Below are positions 16,310-23,654 of a stretch of DNA of 50,216 bases, one piece after another; positions within the stretch are counted from its first letter, which is position 1; each line of letters begins with the position of its first letter. The notes under the pieces were generated by a model. That model ran no database searches, was not told where the DNA came from, and saw nothing but the letters and a program-made list of their open reading frames with translations. Source of the DNA: an uncultured Pseudomonadota bacterium (GTDB lineage Bacteria > Bdellovibrionota_B > Oligoflexia > Oligoflexales > CAIYRB01). The position numbers and the translations under genes are program-made. The stretch is taken from contig CAIWTN010000150.1 of assembly GCA_903915625.1 (NCBI GenBank), positions 1 through 50,216 on the forward strand, read 5' to 3'.

Positions 16310-16771
16310 CTATCGAACAGATCTCAAGCCATTGAGAATTTTTTCATTGATGGCTGCGCGTGACTCCGTCACCAAAATCATACTACCGCTGCCAAAAATG
16401 TAAGTGCCCATCCAATGGTCTTCCATTTCCAGCTTTTCACCGAGACGACATTGAAGTGGCACAACCTGACCATCGTAGCGCGTCACGAGAATGGTGAAAT
16501 AAAGGCGCTGTTGCTTGCCGACCAACTTGCCCTTTTCCACTTCGACCACACAAGTTTTGTGATGCGCCTTATGGTGCTTAGTCAGACACGACGTACAAGT
16601 CCAATTGCGCCAGATTTCGCAGAATGTGTTTGAACCCGACTTAGCATCGCAATGATAACACGCACCAATCTCACCAGACCCCGCACCCTTTCGGGAGCCA
16701 GATCCAGCCGGTGAACGCACTTGGCTGTTTGGAAGTGAAGTTGCCACCAATAGATTATAGTACCGAAGCAA
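16310..16771 (-). CDS. Small Cys/His-rich putative zinc protein of unknown function
   Basis: This 153-residue reading frame has no close family I can name. Residues 38-74 hold a cluster of potential metal ligands: Cys38, Cys41, Cys51, Cys59, Cys62, His66, His67, His70, His71 and Cys74. The layout CxxC-x9-C-x7-CxxC-x3-HH-x2-HH-x2-C looks like a cross-brace or treble-clef zinc fold, though spacing does not match a standard B-box or FYVE finger. The C-terminal half (about 78-150) looks like a small beta-rich domain of PilZ- or PH-like length, but I make no call. The start is uncertain: TTG at 16771 gives the longest form, GTG at 16747 is possible, and a TATAAT lies inside this N-terminal stretch. 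It is directly upstream of the receiver/TPR gene. Confidence 0.65.
   Translation of the reverse strand: MLRYYNLLVATSLPNSQVRSPAGSGSRKGAGSGEIGACYHCDAKSGSNTFCEIWRNWTCTSCLTKHHKAHHKTCVVEVEKGKLVGKQQRLYFTILVTRYDGQVVPLQCRLGEKLEMEDHWMGTYIFGSGSMILVTESRAAINEKILNGLRSVR
16754..16759 (-). promoter_or_regulatory. Possible -10 box for the Cys/His-rich gene and the receiver/TPR gene
   Basis: The minus strand reads TATAAT here, with TCGACG 18 bases upstream as a four-of-six -35 match. If used, transcription would begin near 16747 and translation would start at the GTG there, almost leaderless. Sequence-only suggestion. Confidence 0.3.
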
Positions 16772-16856
16772 TAACTTCGTCGAGGTGGCTTGTGTCGGTT
16801 ATGGTCAGTAGCAACTAAATCGAGCCTTCTCTCAACGCGGCATCTAGATCTAGTGA

Positions 16857-16946
16857 TGGTGCCCGCGGCCGGAATCGAACCGGCACGCCCCTTACGGAAG
16901 CACAGGATTTTAAGTCCTGTGTGTCTACCAATTTCACCACGCGGGC
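16857..16946 (-). tRNA. tRNA-Leu (anticodon UAA)
   Basis: The minus strand folds as a class II tRNA of 90 bases including an encoded CCA. The acceptor stem is GCCCGCG paired with CGCGGGC, followed by discriminator A. The D arm begins GTGGTGAAATTGGTAGACAC. The anticodon stem CAGGA/TCCTG encloses the loop CTTAAAA, giving anticodon TAA. A long variable arm (GTGCTTCCGTAAGGGGCGT region) and the T arm GCCGGTTCGATTCCGGC complete the structure. The variable arm and the UAA anticodon identify leucine. Confidence 0.97.
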
Positions 16947-17162
16947 AATTTGCGAGCTCTCATGAGGGCTCAATAGCAGAACCGAGGAAGAATTGGTAAC
17001 ACACGAAAAGGCATTCGCCAACGAAGGATCTAGGGCCCCAGAGAAATCTCTCCATTTACTGAAAAGCACTTCTTATATATTTATAGTAATTTATAGAATC
17101 AATTAAAAATCAAAAAAACAAGGACTTCCACACGCGACCAGGTATGGCATGAAGAAACTTCA

Positions 17163-17182
17163 CCCAGCAAATATTTGCTGGG
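17163..17182. repeat. Perfect 20-base palindrome downstream of the beta-barrel gene
   Basis: CCCAGCAAAT followed by its exact reverse complement ATTTGCTGGG lies 16 bases past the stop of the minus-strand beta-barrel gene. As RNA it forms a stem of 8 bp with a 4-base loop. It lacks a long U-run on the minus strand, so it may be a weak terminator, an mRNA 3'-end protector or a protein-binding dyad. Confidence 0.5.
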
Positions 17183-17197
17183 GTTAAAAGCCCGGAA

Positions 17198-18583
17198 CTA
17201 AAACTTCAAGACAACACCAGCTCCAGCGGTGGTCAAAGTACGCTTGGTCGGCAAAGCCTGGACTGCTTGCTGCAGCTGAGGGCTCACTTGCGGCAATGAA
17301 GCTAAGCCCCTAAATGATGAAGGTATGCGAAAACACAGCTCACCGAAGTCACCGTGACACTGAGCAACAAAAGCCTGAATATCAGCGTCTTTGAACAGCT
17401 TCCAGCTACCGGTCAAGCGGGCAGTACTGGTGTCATCACTCAAGTTACGGAGTCCAGTTATGAAAAATGACGTATCATCCCACGAACCCGGAGCCGGTAG
17501 ATTGAGATAACCGGCAATATAGCGACGACCGCCATAAAGGGTCGGTGATTGCCCTGTGACCAGAGAGTATAGCTCTAAATTTCGGTCATCATAGCCGAGC
17601 TGGTTATAGAAATATTCCACTCCCACCGTAGCCACATCGTCAGAGTTATATTTGAAGCTGCGATCGACGCCCAACAGAGATTGAACAAACCATTTATCGG
17701 GCTCCCGATAAGCAGTTGGTAACTGACCAGTGGTAGTATCTATCCCTCCACGATAAAGCACTTGGCTTTGCCTCTTGGTCAACGCCGACTCACTGTGCAC
17801 ATCTACCGGTCCAACGCCGCTCGAAACATCGAGGCCAAAGCGAATTGGAGCATGGGATGCCATCTGAAAGCTAATTGCTGCCTCACCAATCCCACCGAAG
17901 GCAAACTCACCACGAAGAGCACCGGTCAATTGGTCAATTTGCTTAGCCGAACCATAGAGCAAAATCGCATAAAGATTATATCCCTGCTTCTCAAAAGGCA
18001 GATGTAATTTCAGCATGTCTACGCCTAATCGGCGATCGAATAAAGCCAGAGGATCGATCACGCGAATGGACGTAAAGTCGGTTGGATTCCAAAAGCGTCC
18101 ACTACCCCACCTCAAATGCTGCTTGCCGAAAGTCGCGTAAACTTTTTTCGCAATATCCCACTTCAACCACATCTCATCGAGATCTGAGCGAATGCAACCA
18201 CTGGAGCACACATCCGATTTATTGATAGAATCCGATGTTATTGCTGGCGCACCACCAGACGAGCCGCCCTCAGAAAAACGCAAACGCAAAAAGCCGCGCA
18301 AATCCTTATTCGGACGGGAATCAAAATAAACATCGGCCTGCTTTAGTTTGCCGAAATCCCCGCCAGCAGCGCCGACCCCCTCTTTATGACCGGAGTCGGT
18401 CCGAATCTCCAAGCGCCCTCCGATTTGCAGAGTATCCAGCAAACGCTGATTCATGTCCGTTTCAGGCGCAACCTTCTGCTCTGCCGAAGGCGCCCCAAAA
18501 ATGTCCTGATCGCGTGCATCTTCACCTGCCGCAGCTGCAGTCAGCCCAAAAGACAGCAGTAGACATAGGTACTTCCACACCAA
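17198..18583 (-). CDS. Putative outer-membrane beta-barrel protein
   Basis: This 461-residue protein begins with a signal peptide (MVWKYLCLLLSFGLTAAAAG, cleavage probably after Ala19). The mature protein is rich in alternating polar/hydrophobic strands with aromatic ends, for example GFLRLRFSEGG, VYATFGKQHLRWGSGRFWNP and VATVGVEYFYNQLGY, and it ends in VVLKF with a terminal phenylalanine, the usual barrel-assembly signal. It has one CSSGC pair (near residue 130). I do not recognise a specific family; the pattern resembles uncharacterised barrels of the DUF1302 or porin type. Cargo or substrate is unknown. It is not in an obvious operon: the tRNA lies downstream and a decayed region upstream. 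Confidence 0.72.
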   Translation of the reverse strand: MVWKYLCLLLSFGLTAAAAGEDARDQDIFGAPSAEQKVAPETDMNQRLLDTLQIGGRLEIRTDSGHKEGVGAAGGDFGKLKQADVYFDSRPNKDLRGFLRLRFSEGGSSGGAPAITSDSINKSDVCSSGCIRSDLDEMWLKWDIAKKVYATFGKQHLRWGSGRFWNPTDFTSIRVIDPLALFDRRLGVDMLKLHLPFEKQGYNLYAILLYGSAKQIDQLTGALRGEFAFGGIGEAAISFQMASHAPIRFGLDVSSGVGPVDVHSESALTKRQSQVLYRGGIDTTTGQLPTAYREPDKWFVQSLLGVDRSFKYNSDDVATVGVEYFYNQLGYDDRNLELYSLVTGQSPTLYGGRRYIAGYLNLPAPGSWDDTSFFITGLRNLSDDTSTARLTGSWKLFKDADIQAFVAQCHGDFGELCFRIPSSFRGLASLPQVSPQLQQAVQALPTKRTLTTAGAGVVLKF

Positions 18584-18769
18584 GATCGTCCCCTTGGGCT
18601 CGGCTCACGGCGCCAAGATCCGTTTCGATGGTTGATTGTCCGCCGCTGAGAATACTAACCACCTCAATGCCCGACAAGCCCTATGATTAGCGTTGAATTG
18701 AATCGCCTTGCAGTGAAGAATTGACCAAAACTTTTCGACGACGCTGATCCACACAGTAGTCGGTATGGG

Positions 18770-18991
18770 CTATGTGCTAAAGTTACCGGACGGTGAGCCT
18801 TGTCCTGCGTAAATCGTCGCACCATGCACTGGAGAGGTGAAAGCGGCTCCCGGTAACTGGACTCCCACGCGCCCCTGACCAAAGCACAAACTCACAAAAA
18901 GCCGCATCAGAATAAATCCATTCCATACGAGTACGACGATGCAAGCGGCAGTCAATATCGGCAATCGCAGCCACAGATCACCAAGCCGCAT
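18770..18991 (-). CDS. Small membrane protein ORF, doubtful
   Basis: This 73-residue frame begins 4 bases after the stop of the SulP-remnant frame and has a strong ribosome-binding site (GGGGTGAGGAA before ATG). It predicts one hydrophobic helix at about residues 10-36 (LPILTAACIVVLVWNGFILM) followed by a low-complexity tail. I recognise no family. It could be a real small membrane protein coupled to the preceding frame, or part of a decayed gene; the good ribosome-binding site is the only reason to list it. Confidence 0.35.
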   Translation of the reverse strand: MRLGDLWLRLPILTAACIVVLVWNGFILMRLFVSLCFGQGRVGVQLPGAAFTSPVHGATIYAGQGSPSGNFST

Positions 18992-18995
18992 TTCC

Positions 18996-19364
18996 TCACC
19001 CCCAACAAGCTTGCGTGACCGGAAATGCCGATAATGCCAAGGTCAAAAGAAGAAGTAATGTCACTGCATCGGGATAGAGAATGCCGCTGTCGCGACGAAT
19101 TTGATCTTTAGTCTTCATCAAGTGCCTAATAATCAATCCACCCAAAATCCCGGCCGTCGGTGGCGCACCTGCCGCCAAGGCGATGCCGATAGATAGCGGC
19201 AGAGCGATGAGGAATACAACAAAACCCGCTCTCACATCACCAATCACTGTTGCAGCTTTGCTCTTCGGCAAGAGTGCCTGACGACTGTCGAATTCAGCCG
19301 CAGCTGTCCCCATGTCCAACTCCGCAATGTAATCCAGAATAAATGCATTTTTTCGTACATGCAC
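18996..19364 (-). pseudogene. SulP-type anion transporter remnant (N-terminal fragment)
   Basis: Residues about 36-80 of this 122-residue frame ([20 protein letters not shown], then [19 protein letters not shown]) match the first transmembrane segment and loop of SulP/SLC26 anion transporters. The match stops abruptly at [10 protein letters not shown], and the remaining 40 residues are a different sequence with one hydrophobic helix. A complete SulP has about 500 residues and 10-14 helices, so this is a truncated relic, perhaps fused by deletion to another small frame starting at MKTKDQ (about 19118). Together with the neighbouring doubtful frame, the stretch 18584-19627 looks like a zone of gene decay. 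Confidence 0.55.
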
Positions 19365-19390
19365 GCATCAGTGGGGATCTAAGAAAATTC

Positions 19391-19570
19391 ACTTTCATGA
19401 ACAATATAAGAATCAAGTTTATCATGTAGATTTGAGAGCCAAATGAAATCAAGATGAAAATGCATTCATACACCGACTTTATGTAAGCCCCAAAACCGCC
19501 TCGGCGCTCTCGGAATTTTTCATGTAGAGAAGACTCTGCATGCGAAAAGCCTCGAAATTTTCATGATAGA
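19391..19570 (+). repeat. Short imperfect direct repeats (TTTCATGTAGA-like) upstream of the peptidase genes
   Basis: Near copies of TTTTCATGTAGA occur at about 19393-19403 (TTTCATGAACA), 19418-19430 (TTTATCATGTAGA), 19516-19528 (TTTTTCATGTAGA) and 19557-19570 (ATTTTCATGATAGA), in an AT-rich region before the GTG-start gene at 19628. They may be binding sites for a regulator, or chance in AT-rich DNA. The rest of the 263-base gap shows nothing else I can name. Confidence 0.35.
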
Positions 19571-19627
19571 ATCTTAGGTATAAATCAAGTTGCCCTATTT
19601 ATCTCAATTCCAGGGAGGCTAGCAGAA

Positions 19628-19819
19628 GTGGCATCCAAATATGTCCGCAGGCTGATGCTACCGCTAGGCATCGCCATGACGCTAGCCGCTACTCCTTATT
19701 GTCGCAAAGATAAAAAAGATCAAAATCCGCAGCAATCATCTAAGCCCGGCGATCCCCCTAGCACCTGGGACGGCATATCTGACTGGCCAGAATCGGCACT
19801 GGAGGTCGTGGACGAATGA
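19628..19819 (+). CDS. Small exported protein overlapping the M28 peptidase gene
   Basis: This 63-residue frame starts with GTG, preceded by the strong ribosome-binding site AGGGAGG about 10 bases upstream. It has an N-terminal signal-like segment (LMLPLGIAMTLAATPYC) followed by a charged, proline-rich tail ending in acidic residues. The cysteine at 25 is not in a standard lipobox. Its stop overlaps the ATG of the aminopeptidase gene by 4 bases, indicating translational coupling. I know no homologues. It could be a secreted partner or inhibitor of the peptidase, or merely a coupling leader; no function is assigned. Confidence 0.6.
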   Translation: MASKYVRRLMLPLGIAMTLAATPYCRKDKKDQNPQQSSKPGDPPSTWDGISDWPESALEVVDE

Positions 19820-21513
19820 AACATCTCAAAAGTGTCGCCGTAGCAGTCTCAGTTCTTGCTATATGGACCTGCGGCCATAACCGAGGACAAGCTTTTGTGC
19901 GCAAAGATCTTGCTGCCCGCATCCAGCTGGCGCCGGATGCAGGATTTTCCGACCGCACACTGTGGGCCGGCCACGGCATGCGACTAAAGCAAATTAATAG
20001 CGGCGATGATCTAACCAAATGGGCTAAGGATAAAAAACTAAGAATTGTGTCACTGCCCATCGACAGTAACTTGTCGCGGGACCTCGCCAATGATCCTGCA
20101 ACTCTAGTATTTTCACCTGGCGACAGCACCAACTCGGGCTTTGCCTTAGTAGACATCACAGACAGCAATCGTGAAGCCGAGCTGGCAGTAGCAGCGCACG
20201 CGCAGGGCAGCCATAGCTGTGGAATGCTGCAAAAGTTGTCACTAAAACTACTACCAACTTCATCTGAATTTACCCCACCACTTTTTGCGGAAGTTTTAAA
20301 CAGACAGGCTATCGCAAATTTGACAACTATTGACGCTGGCGCAGTTACGCAATCACTAAGTAATAAGATCCAGACTCTGGAAAGCATCGGTACTCGCTAT
20401 CACACCTCGCAATCCGGGATCCAAACCTCGAGCACTGTACAAAAGTTGTTCGAGACAGCAGCTGGCGGACGCATACCTGGTATGTCGGTACGATTGGTAC
20501 CTCATATCGAAACTGAGCAAAAATCTGTCGTAGTGACGATTCCCGGCACCGAGGATCCACAGGCGACCGGCCCAGTGATTATACTTGGGGCGCACATAGA
20601 CAGCATAAATGCAGCGAACAAGGAAGGTGATGCACCTGGCGCAGATGATGATGCCAGTGGTGTCGCGACTCTAGTCGAGATTGTGCAACAGATCGCAAGC
20701 TCTGGCGCACAATTCAAACGCACTATTGAATTTCACGGTTATGCAGCCGAGGAAGTCGGATTAATCGGCAGTAATGATATAGCTGAAAGCTATGCTGCCT
20801 CAGGCAGGACCGTTGCGGCTATGCTGCAGCTAGACATGAATTCCTGGGCATCCAATCCATCGTCTCAAACGATATACTTAGTCACAAACTCAACTAGCGC
20901 GCTATTACGGAGGTCACTGAAGACCCTCATCAACACCTATCTTGGAGGGAACGTGGTCGAGGGCACCCTGCCCGCCGGAACCTCTGACCACGCCTCCTGG
21001 CAAGCCGCCGGATTCCACTCTGTATTTCCCTTTGAGAATCCGATTGATTATAACGAAGCTTTGCATACCCCTCGGGACACATCAGCCACAATTAATGATC
21101 TAAAGTTAGCTAGTCGCTTCGTCCAAACTGGCCTGGCATTTCTGGGGCATCATGCTGGTTTAAAAAACGCTGAAGGAACCTATCAAGAAGACCTAGCGAA
21201 ATTTCGCGCGGCCACAGCAAAAGATCTTTTTTTGGCAATTAAATCTGGTGAGACTGGAAACAGTTACGGACTCAGTGTCGCCGCAGGATCATTAATAAAA
21301 TCTGTAGAGATATGCGAAGTGAATGAAGCTGGGGGCATCGGTTGTAAGCGCGAACTCTTAATTGGCAAGGCCACAACACAGAAGGGCTCGCGACAATTTT
21401 TCAATCTAGGTGACGATCTACAGATTCGCAGCGGCATTCATATTTCAGTCTTTGGATATGACAGCAACGACAAACTAATTGCTCAAAGGTCCGTCAGGCT
21501 GCAGAAAAAATAG
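19816..21513 (+). CDS. Secreted M28-family zinc aminopeptidase
   Basis: This 565-residue protein has a signal peptide (residues 1-26), a propeptide-like domain (about 27-170), and an M28 catalytic domain (about 180-445) related to Vibrio and Aeromonas leucyl aminopeptidases. The two-zinc site can be read: His260 in GAHIDS, bridging Asp in GADDDASG (277-279), Glu312/Glu313 in AAEEVGLIGS, Asp340 in LQLDMNSW and His417 in EALHTPRDT. The C-terminal 110 residues form an extra beta-rich domain with two cysteines. It releases N-terminal residues from peptides outside the cytoplasm and would suit a protein-degrading or predatory lifestyle. It is coupled to the 63-residue gene upstream. Confidence 0.92.
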   Translation: MKHLKSVAVAVSVLAIWTCGHNRGQAFVRKDLAARIQLAPDAGFSDRTLWAGHGMRLKQINSGDDLTKWAKDKKLRIVSLPIDSNLSRDLANDPATLVFSPGDSTNSGFALVDITDSNREAELAVAAHAQGSHSCGMLQKLSLKLLPTSSEFTPPLFAEVLNRQAIANLTTIDAGAVTQSLSNKIQTLESIGTRYHTSQSGIQTSSTVQKLFETAAGGRIPGMSVRLVPHIETEQKSVVVTIPGTEDPQATGPVIILGAHIDSINAANKEGDAPGADDDASGVATLVEIVQQIASSGAQFKRTIEFHGYAAEEVGLIGSNDIAESYAASGRTVAAMLQLDMNSWASNPSSQTIYLVTNSTSALLRRSLKTLINTYLGGNVVEGTLPAGTSDHASWQAAGFHSVFPFENPIDYNEALHTPRDTSATINDLKLASRFVQTGLAFLGHHAGLKNAEGTYQEDLAKFRAATAKDLFLAIKSGETGNSYGLSVAAGSLIKSVEICEVNEAGGIGCKRELLIGKATTQKGSRQFFNLGDDLQIRSGIHISVFGYDSNDKLIAQRSVRLQKK

Positions 21514-21523
21514 ACAACTCAGA

Positions 21524-22303
21524 TTAACGACTCTGTGACTCAAGCCATGCCTTAGTGAACATATTCACATCCAGAGCATCAAGCTTTACATCTCTCAGCG
21601 CTACAGTAGTCGCATTGCCCTTCTCTACTTCATCAAAGACGCGAATTTCTTTTGGCACGTATACCTCTGCGCCCTTCGATTTGCTGAACATTTTCTCCCA
21701 ACTGGGATAGTAGCTCGTGCGCAGCAGCTTACCCGACAGCGCGAATTCCTGACGTTTCATGACATTTTTCTCGTTTTGATCGATCCAAATTTCCAACACA
21801 GGACTGGCAACTTCAAGACCAGGCTTAGCTGTCAGCTTCAGGTGATAGACCTTAAATCGACCTAAAGATTCATCGGCTACAAATACCGCCTCATACTCTT
21901 GAGCTAATCTAGACTGATCGAAATCATCGCGACGGCTATTAGTCCCGGCGATACTTGCACGTTCAGTCTGGCGTTCCCATTTACCGAGAGCAGGCTCGTA
22001 AAGAAACAAGTTCTTTTCGAGTCGCAAATAACCTTTCCCAGCTTCAGCCTTCGGTTTCGCAAACAAGATCATCCATTTATCATCACCATCTCGACGATAC
22101 ACGCGGGCTTCAAAAGCCTTACTGGATCCGTCTTTCGACTTCTGATCGATAAATACTATCGATGCATAATCACCAACGTTACGCTGCCTGGCATCTATCA
22201 AAGTAACTAATTCTTTGACCTCTTTATCAGTTAGGGCCGTTCCTACTTGAGCGAAAGAAAGAAGACTGAATAGTATCGACAATGAACCTAATATTTTTGT
22301 CAT
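21524..22303 (-). CDS. LolA-like outer-membrane lipoprotein-sorting protein
   Basis: This 259-residue protein has a signal peptide (residues 1-23) and a fold-level resemblance to LolA/LolB and the COG2834 group: the mature part has long beta strands such as KAFEARVYRRDGDDKWMIL, GYLRLEKNLFLYEP and VLEIWIDQNEKNVMKRQEFA. These periplasmic half-barrels hold acyl chains of lipoproteins or other lipids. It is the last gene of an operon with a LolD/MacB-type ATPase and two FtsX-like permeases, 13 bases after the second permease, so it is probably the periplasmic acceptor for that exporter. The substrate (lipoprotein, lipid or polyketide-like lipid) is unknown. It is not the housekeeping LolA by sequence alone. 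Confidence 0.8.
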   Translation of the reverse strand: MTKILGSLSILFSLLSFAQVGTALTDKEVKELVTLIDARQRNVGDYASIVFIDQKSKDGSSKAFEARVYRRDGDDKWMILFAKPKAEAGKGYLRLEKNLFLYEPALGKWERQTERASIAGTNSRRDDFDQSRLAQEYEAVFVADESLGRFKVYHLKLTAKPGLEVASPVLEIWIDQNEKNVMKRQEFALSGKLLRTSYYPSWEKMFSKSKGAEVYVPKEIRVFDEVEKGNATTVALRDVKLDALDVNMFTKAWLESQSR

Positions 22304-22316
22304 ACGATTAACTCCG

Positions 22317-23654
22317 CTATTTACCGCTAAGAAGAGCTTCCACGGGCCTCAAACGAGCCGCCTTAAACGCTGGATAAAGCGCCGCGATACCGGTGACCGC
22401 TGAGAACAAAACCAACGTAGTCACTACCTGCGTCCAGTGAATGTTAAACTGGAACGTATTTGTCATCAAAAATAATCGCACGCCATCACTAGTCACGGGC
22501 ACCTTAAGAAAATTGGTGACCCCGACCAGAGCGCATCCTAAACCGGCTCCCACCGTTGCAGCAAACACTCCAAGAAGTAGGGCTTCGGCCACAAAAATCT
22601 TCACAATCATGGACTTAGGTGCGCCAATAGCACGCATCGTACCGATTTCCTTAGTCCTTTCCCTAACTGCCATCCACATGGAGTTAACAATCCCTCCGAC
22701 TATGATGAGAGCTAGAATTCCGACGACAAAAAATGAAACAAAATCTAACGCCCGCGTTATCCACAAAACGAAAGAAATTTCATCGCTCCAAATGGTGAGA
22801 TCCAGGCGCTGCCCCAACCAGTCTTCGCCACTGACTTTGTCGAACTTAAAGAAGAAAGGTCGCGGATCGTGTTCCATTACTGTTAATCCAGCTTTGGTTA
22901 AATCTCCGCGCAGCCGCTCCATAACCGCAGTAGCTCGGTCTGGATTAGGTAGATATACCATCACCACGCCCGTACTATTAGGTTGCAAACGATACAGATC
23001 AAGCACTGTTTGCCGCGGCACAAAAAGATTCCAATTACTCATGAAGCCAATATCAGAGGCCACCGCAACAATGGTGAGATCCACTGTATTGGCTCTTGCC
23101 CCCTCGATAACCATAGTAAGAGTGTCGCCAACACCCACACCCAACTTCTTTGCTTGAGCCGAAAATATAAGCACTGAATTCGGTTGCTGCAGCCCGGCGA
23201 AGTCACCCAAAATCCTATCGCTCGCGCCAACTTTGTATTCAGATTCGGGCGCCAACCTTAGGGATTTAAAAAAGCGCTTTTCTTCAGCGTACTCAATCCC
23301 ATTTAGTCCGACATTAAAAGATGAGCCTGGGCCGACGATTCGCCCCCATCCACGATGGCGATCGGTCATCGAAACAGCTTCCGGCACAGATTGCTTAACG
23401 ATCTGTTTAACCAGCGACCTATCACTAATCAGCGGGTCAGAGCCCCGTCGACGGGCTTTAAAGAAGCCCCCTACATTCACGTGACCAGCCGATAACGTAG
23501 TAGCGGATTCGATCATACGCTCTGCAATCGAACCAGAAACCACTCGAAGCACTAAAAAAAGAGCTGCCACTATCGCAATTGCAAGACCTAGCAGTAAAGA
23601 ACGCCGCTTTGCCTGGATCATGTTGCGAAATGCAATCCGGAAGATGGTAATCAT
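22317..23654 (-). CDS. FtsX/LolC/MacB-type ABC transporter permease (second permease)
   Basis: This 445-residue protein has the MacB-FtsX architecture: one helix near the N-terminus (about 20-40), a large periplasmic domain (about 45-285), and three C-terminal helices (about 298-325, 350-378 and 408-432). The cytoplasmic coupling sequence ERTKEIGTMRAIGAPKSMIV, typical of the family, lies after the second helix. It forms a heterodimer with the 698-residue permease, whose stop codon overlaps its start by one base. Such type VII ABC systems drive movement of substrates in the periplasm (lipoproteins, toxins or lipids) rather than transport through the inner membrane. Confidence 0.93.
   Translation of the reverse strand: MITIFRIAFRNMIQAKRRSLLLGLAIAIVAALFLVLRVVSGSIAERMIESATTLSAGHVNVGGFFKARRRGSDPLISDRSLVKQIVKQSVPEAVSMTDRHRGWGRIVGPGSSFNVGLNGIEYAEEKRFFKSLRLAPESEYKVGASDRILGDFAGLQQPNSVLIFSAQAKKLGVGVGDTLTMVIEGARANTVDLTIVAVASDIGFMSNWNLFVPRQTVLDLYRLQPNSTGVVMVYLPNPDRATAVMERLRGDLTKAGLTVMEHDPRPFFFKFDKVSGEDWLGQRLDLTIWSDEISFVLWITRALDFVSFFVVGILALIIVGGIVNSMWMAVRERTKEIGTMRAIGAPKSMIVKIFVAEALLLGVFAATVGAGLGCALVGVTNFLKVPVTSDGVRLFLMTNTFQFNIHWTQVVTTLVLFSAVTGIAALYPAFKAARLRPVEALLSGK

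Noticed and set aside
16857-19364. The tRNA-Leu gene as an integration site for a mobile element
   Set aside because: No integrase gene, no duplicated tRNA 3' end and no element-like genes were found beside it.
22441-23157. A 238-residue plus-strand frame inside the second permease gene
   Set aside because: It is opposite a clear MacB-FtsX permease and is low-complexity and Thr/Pro/Arg-rich.
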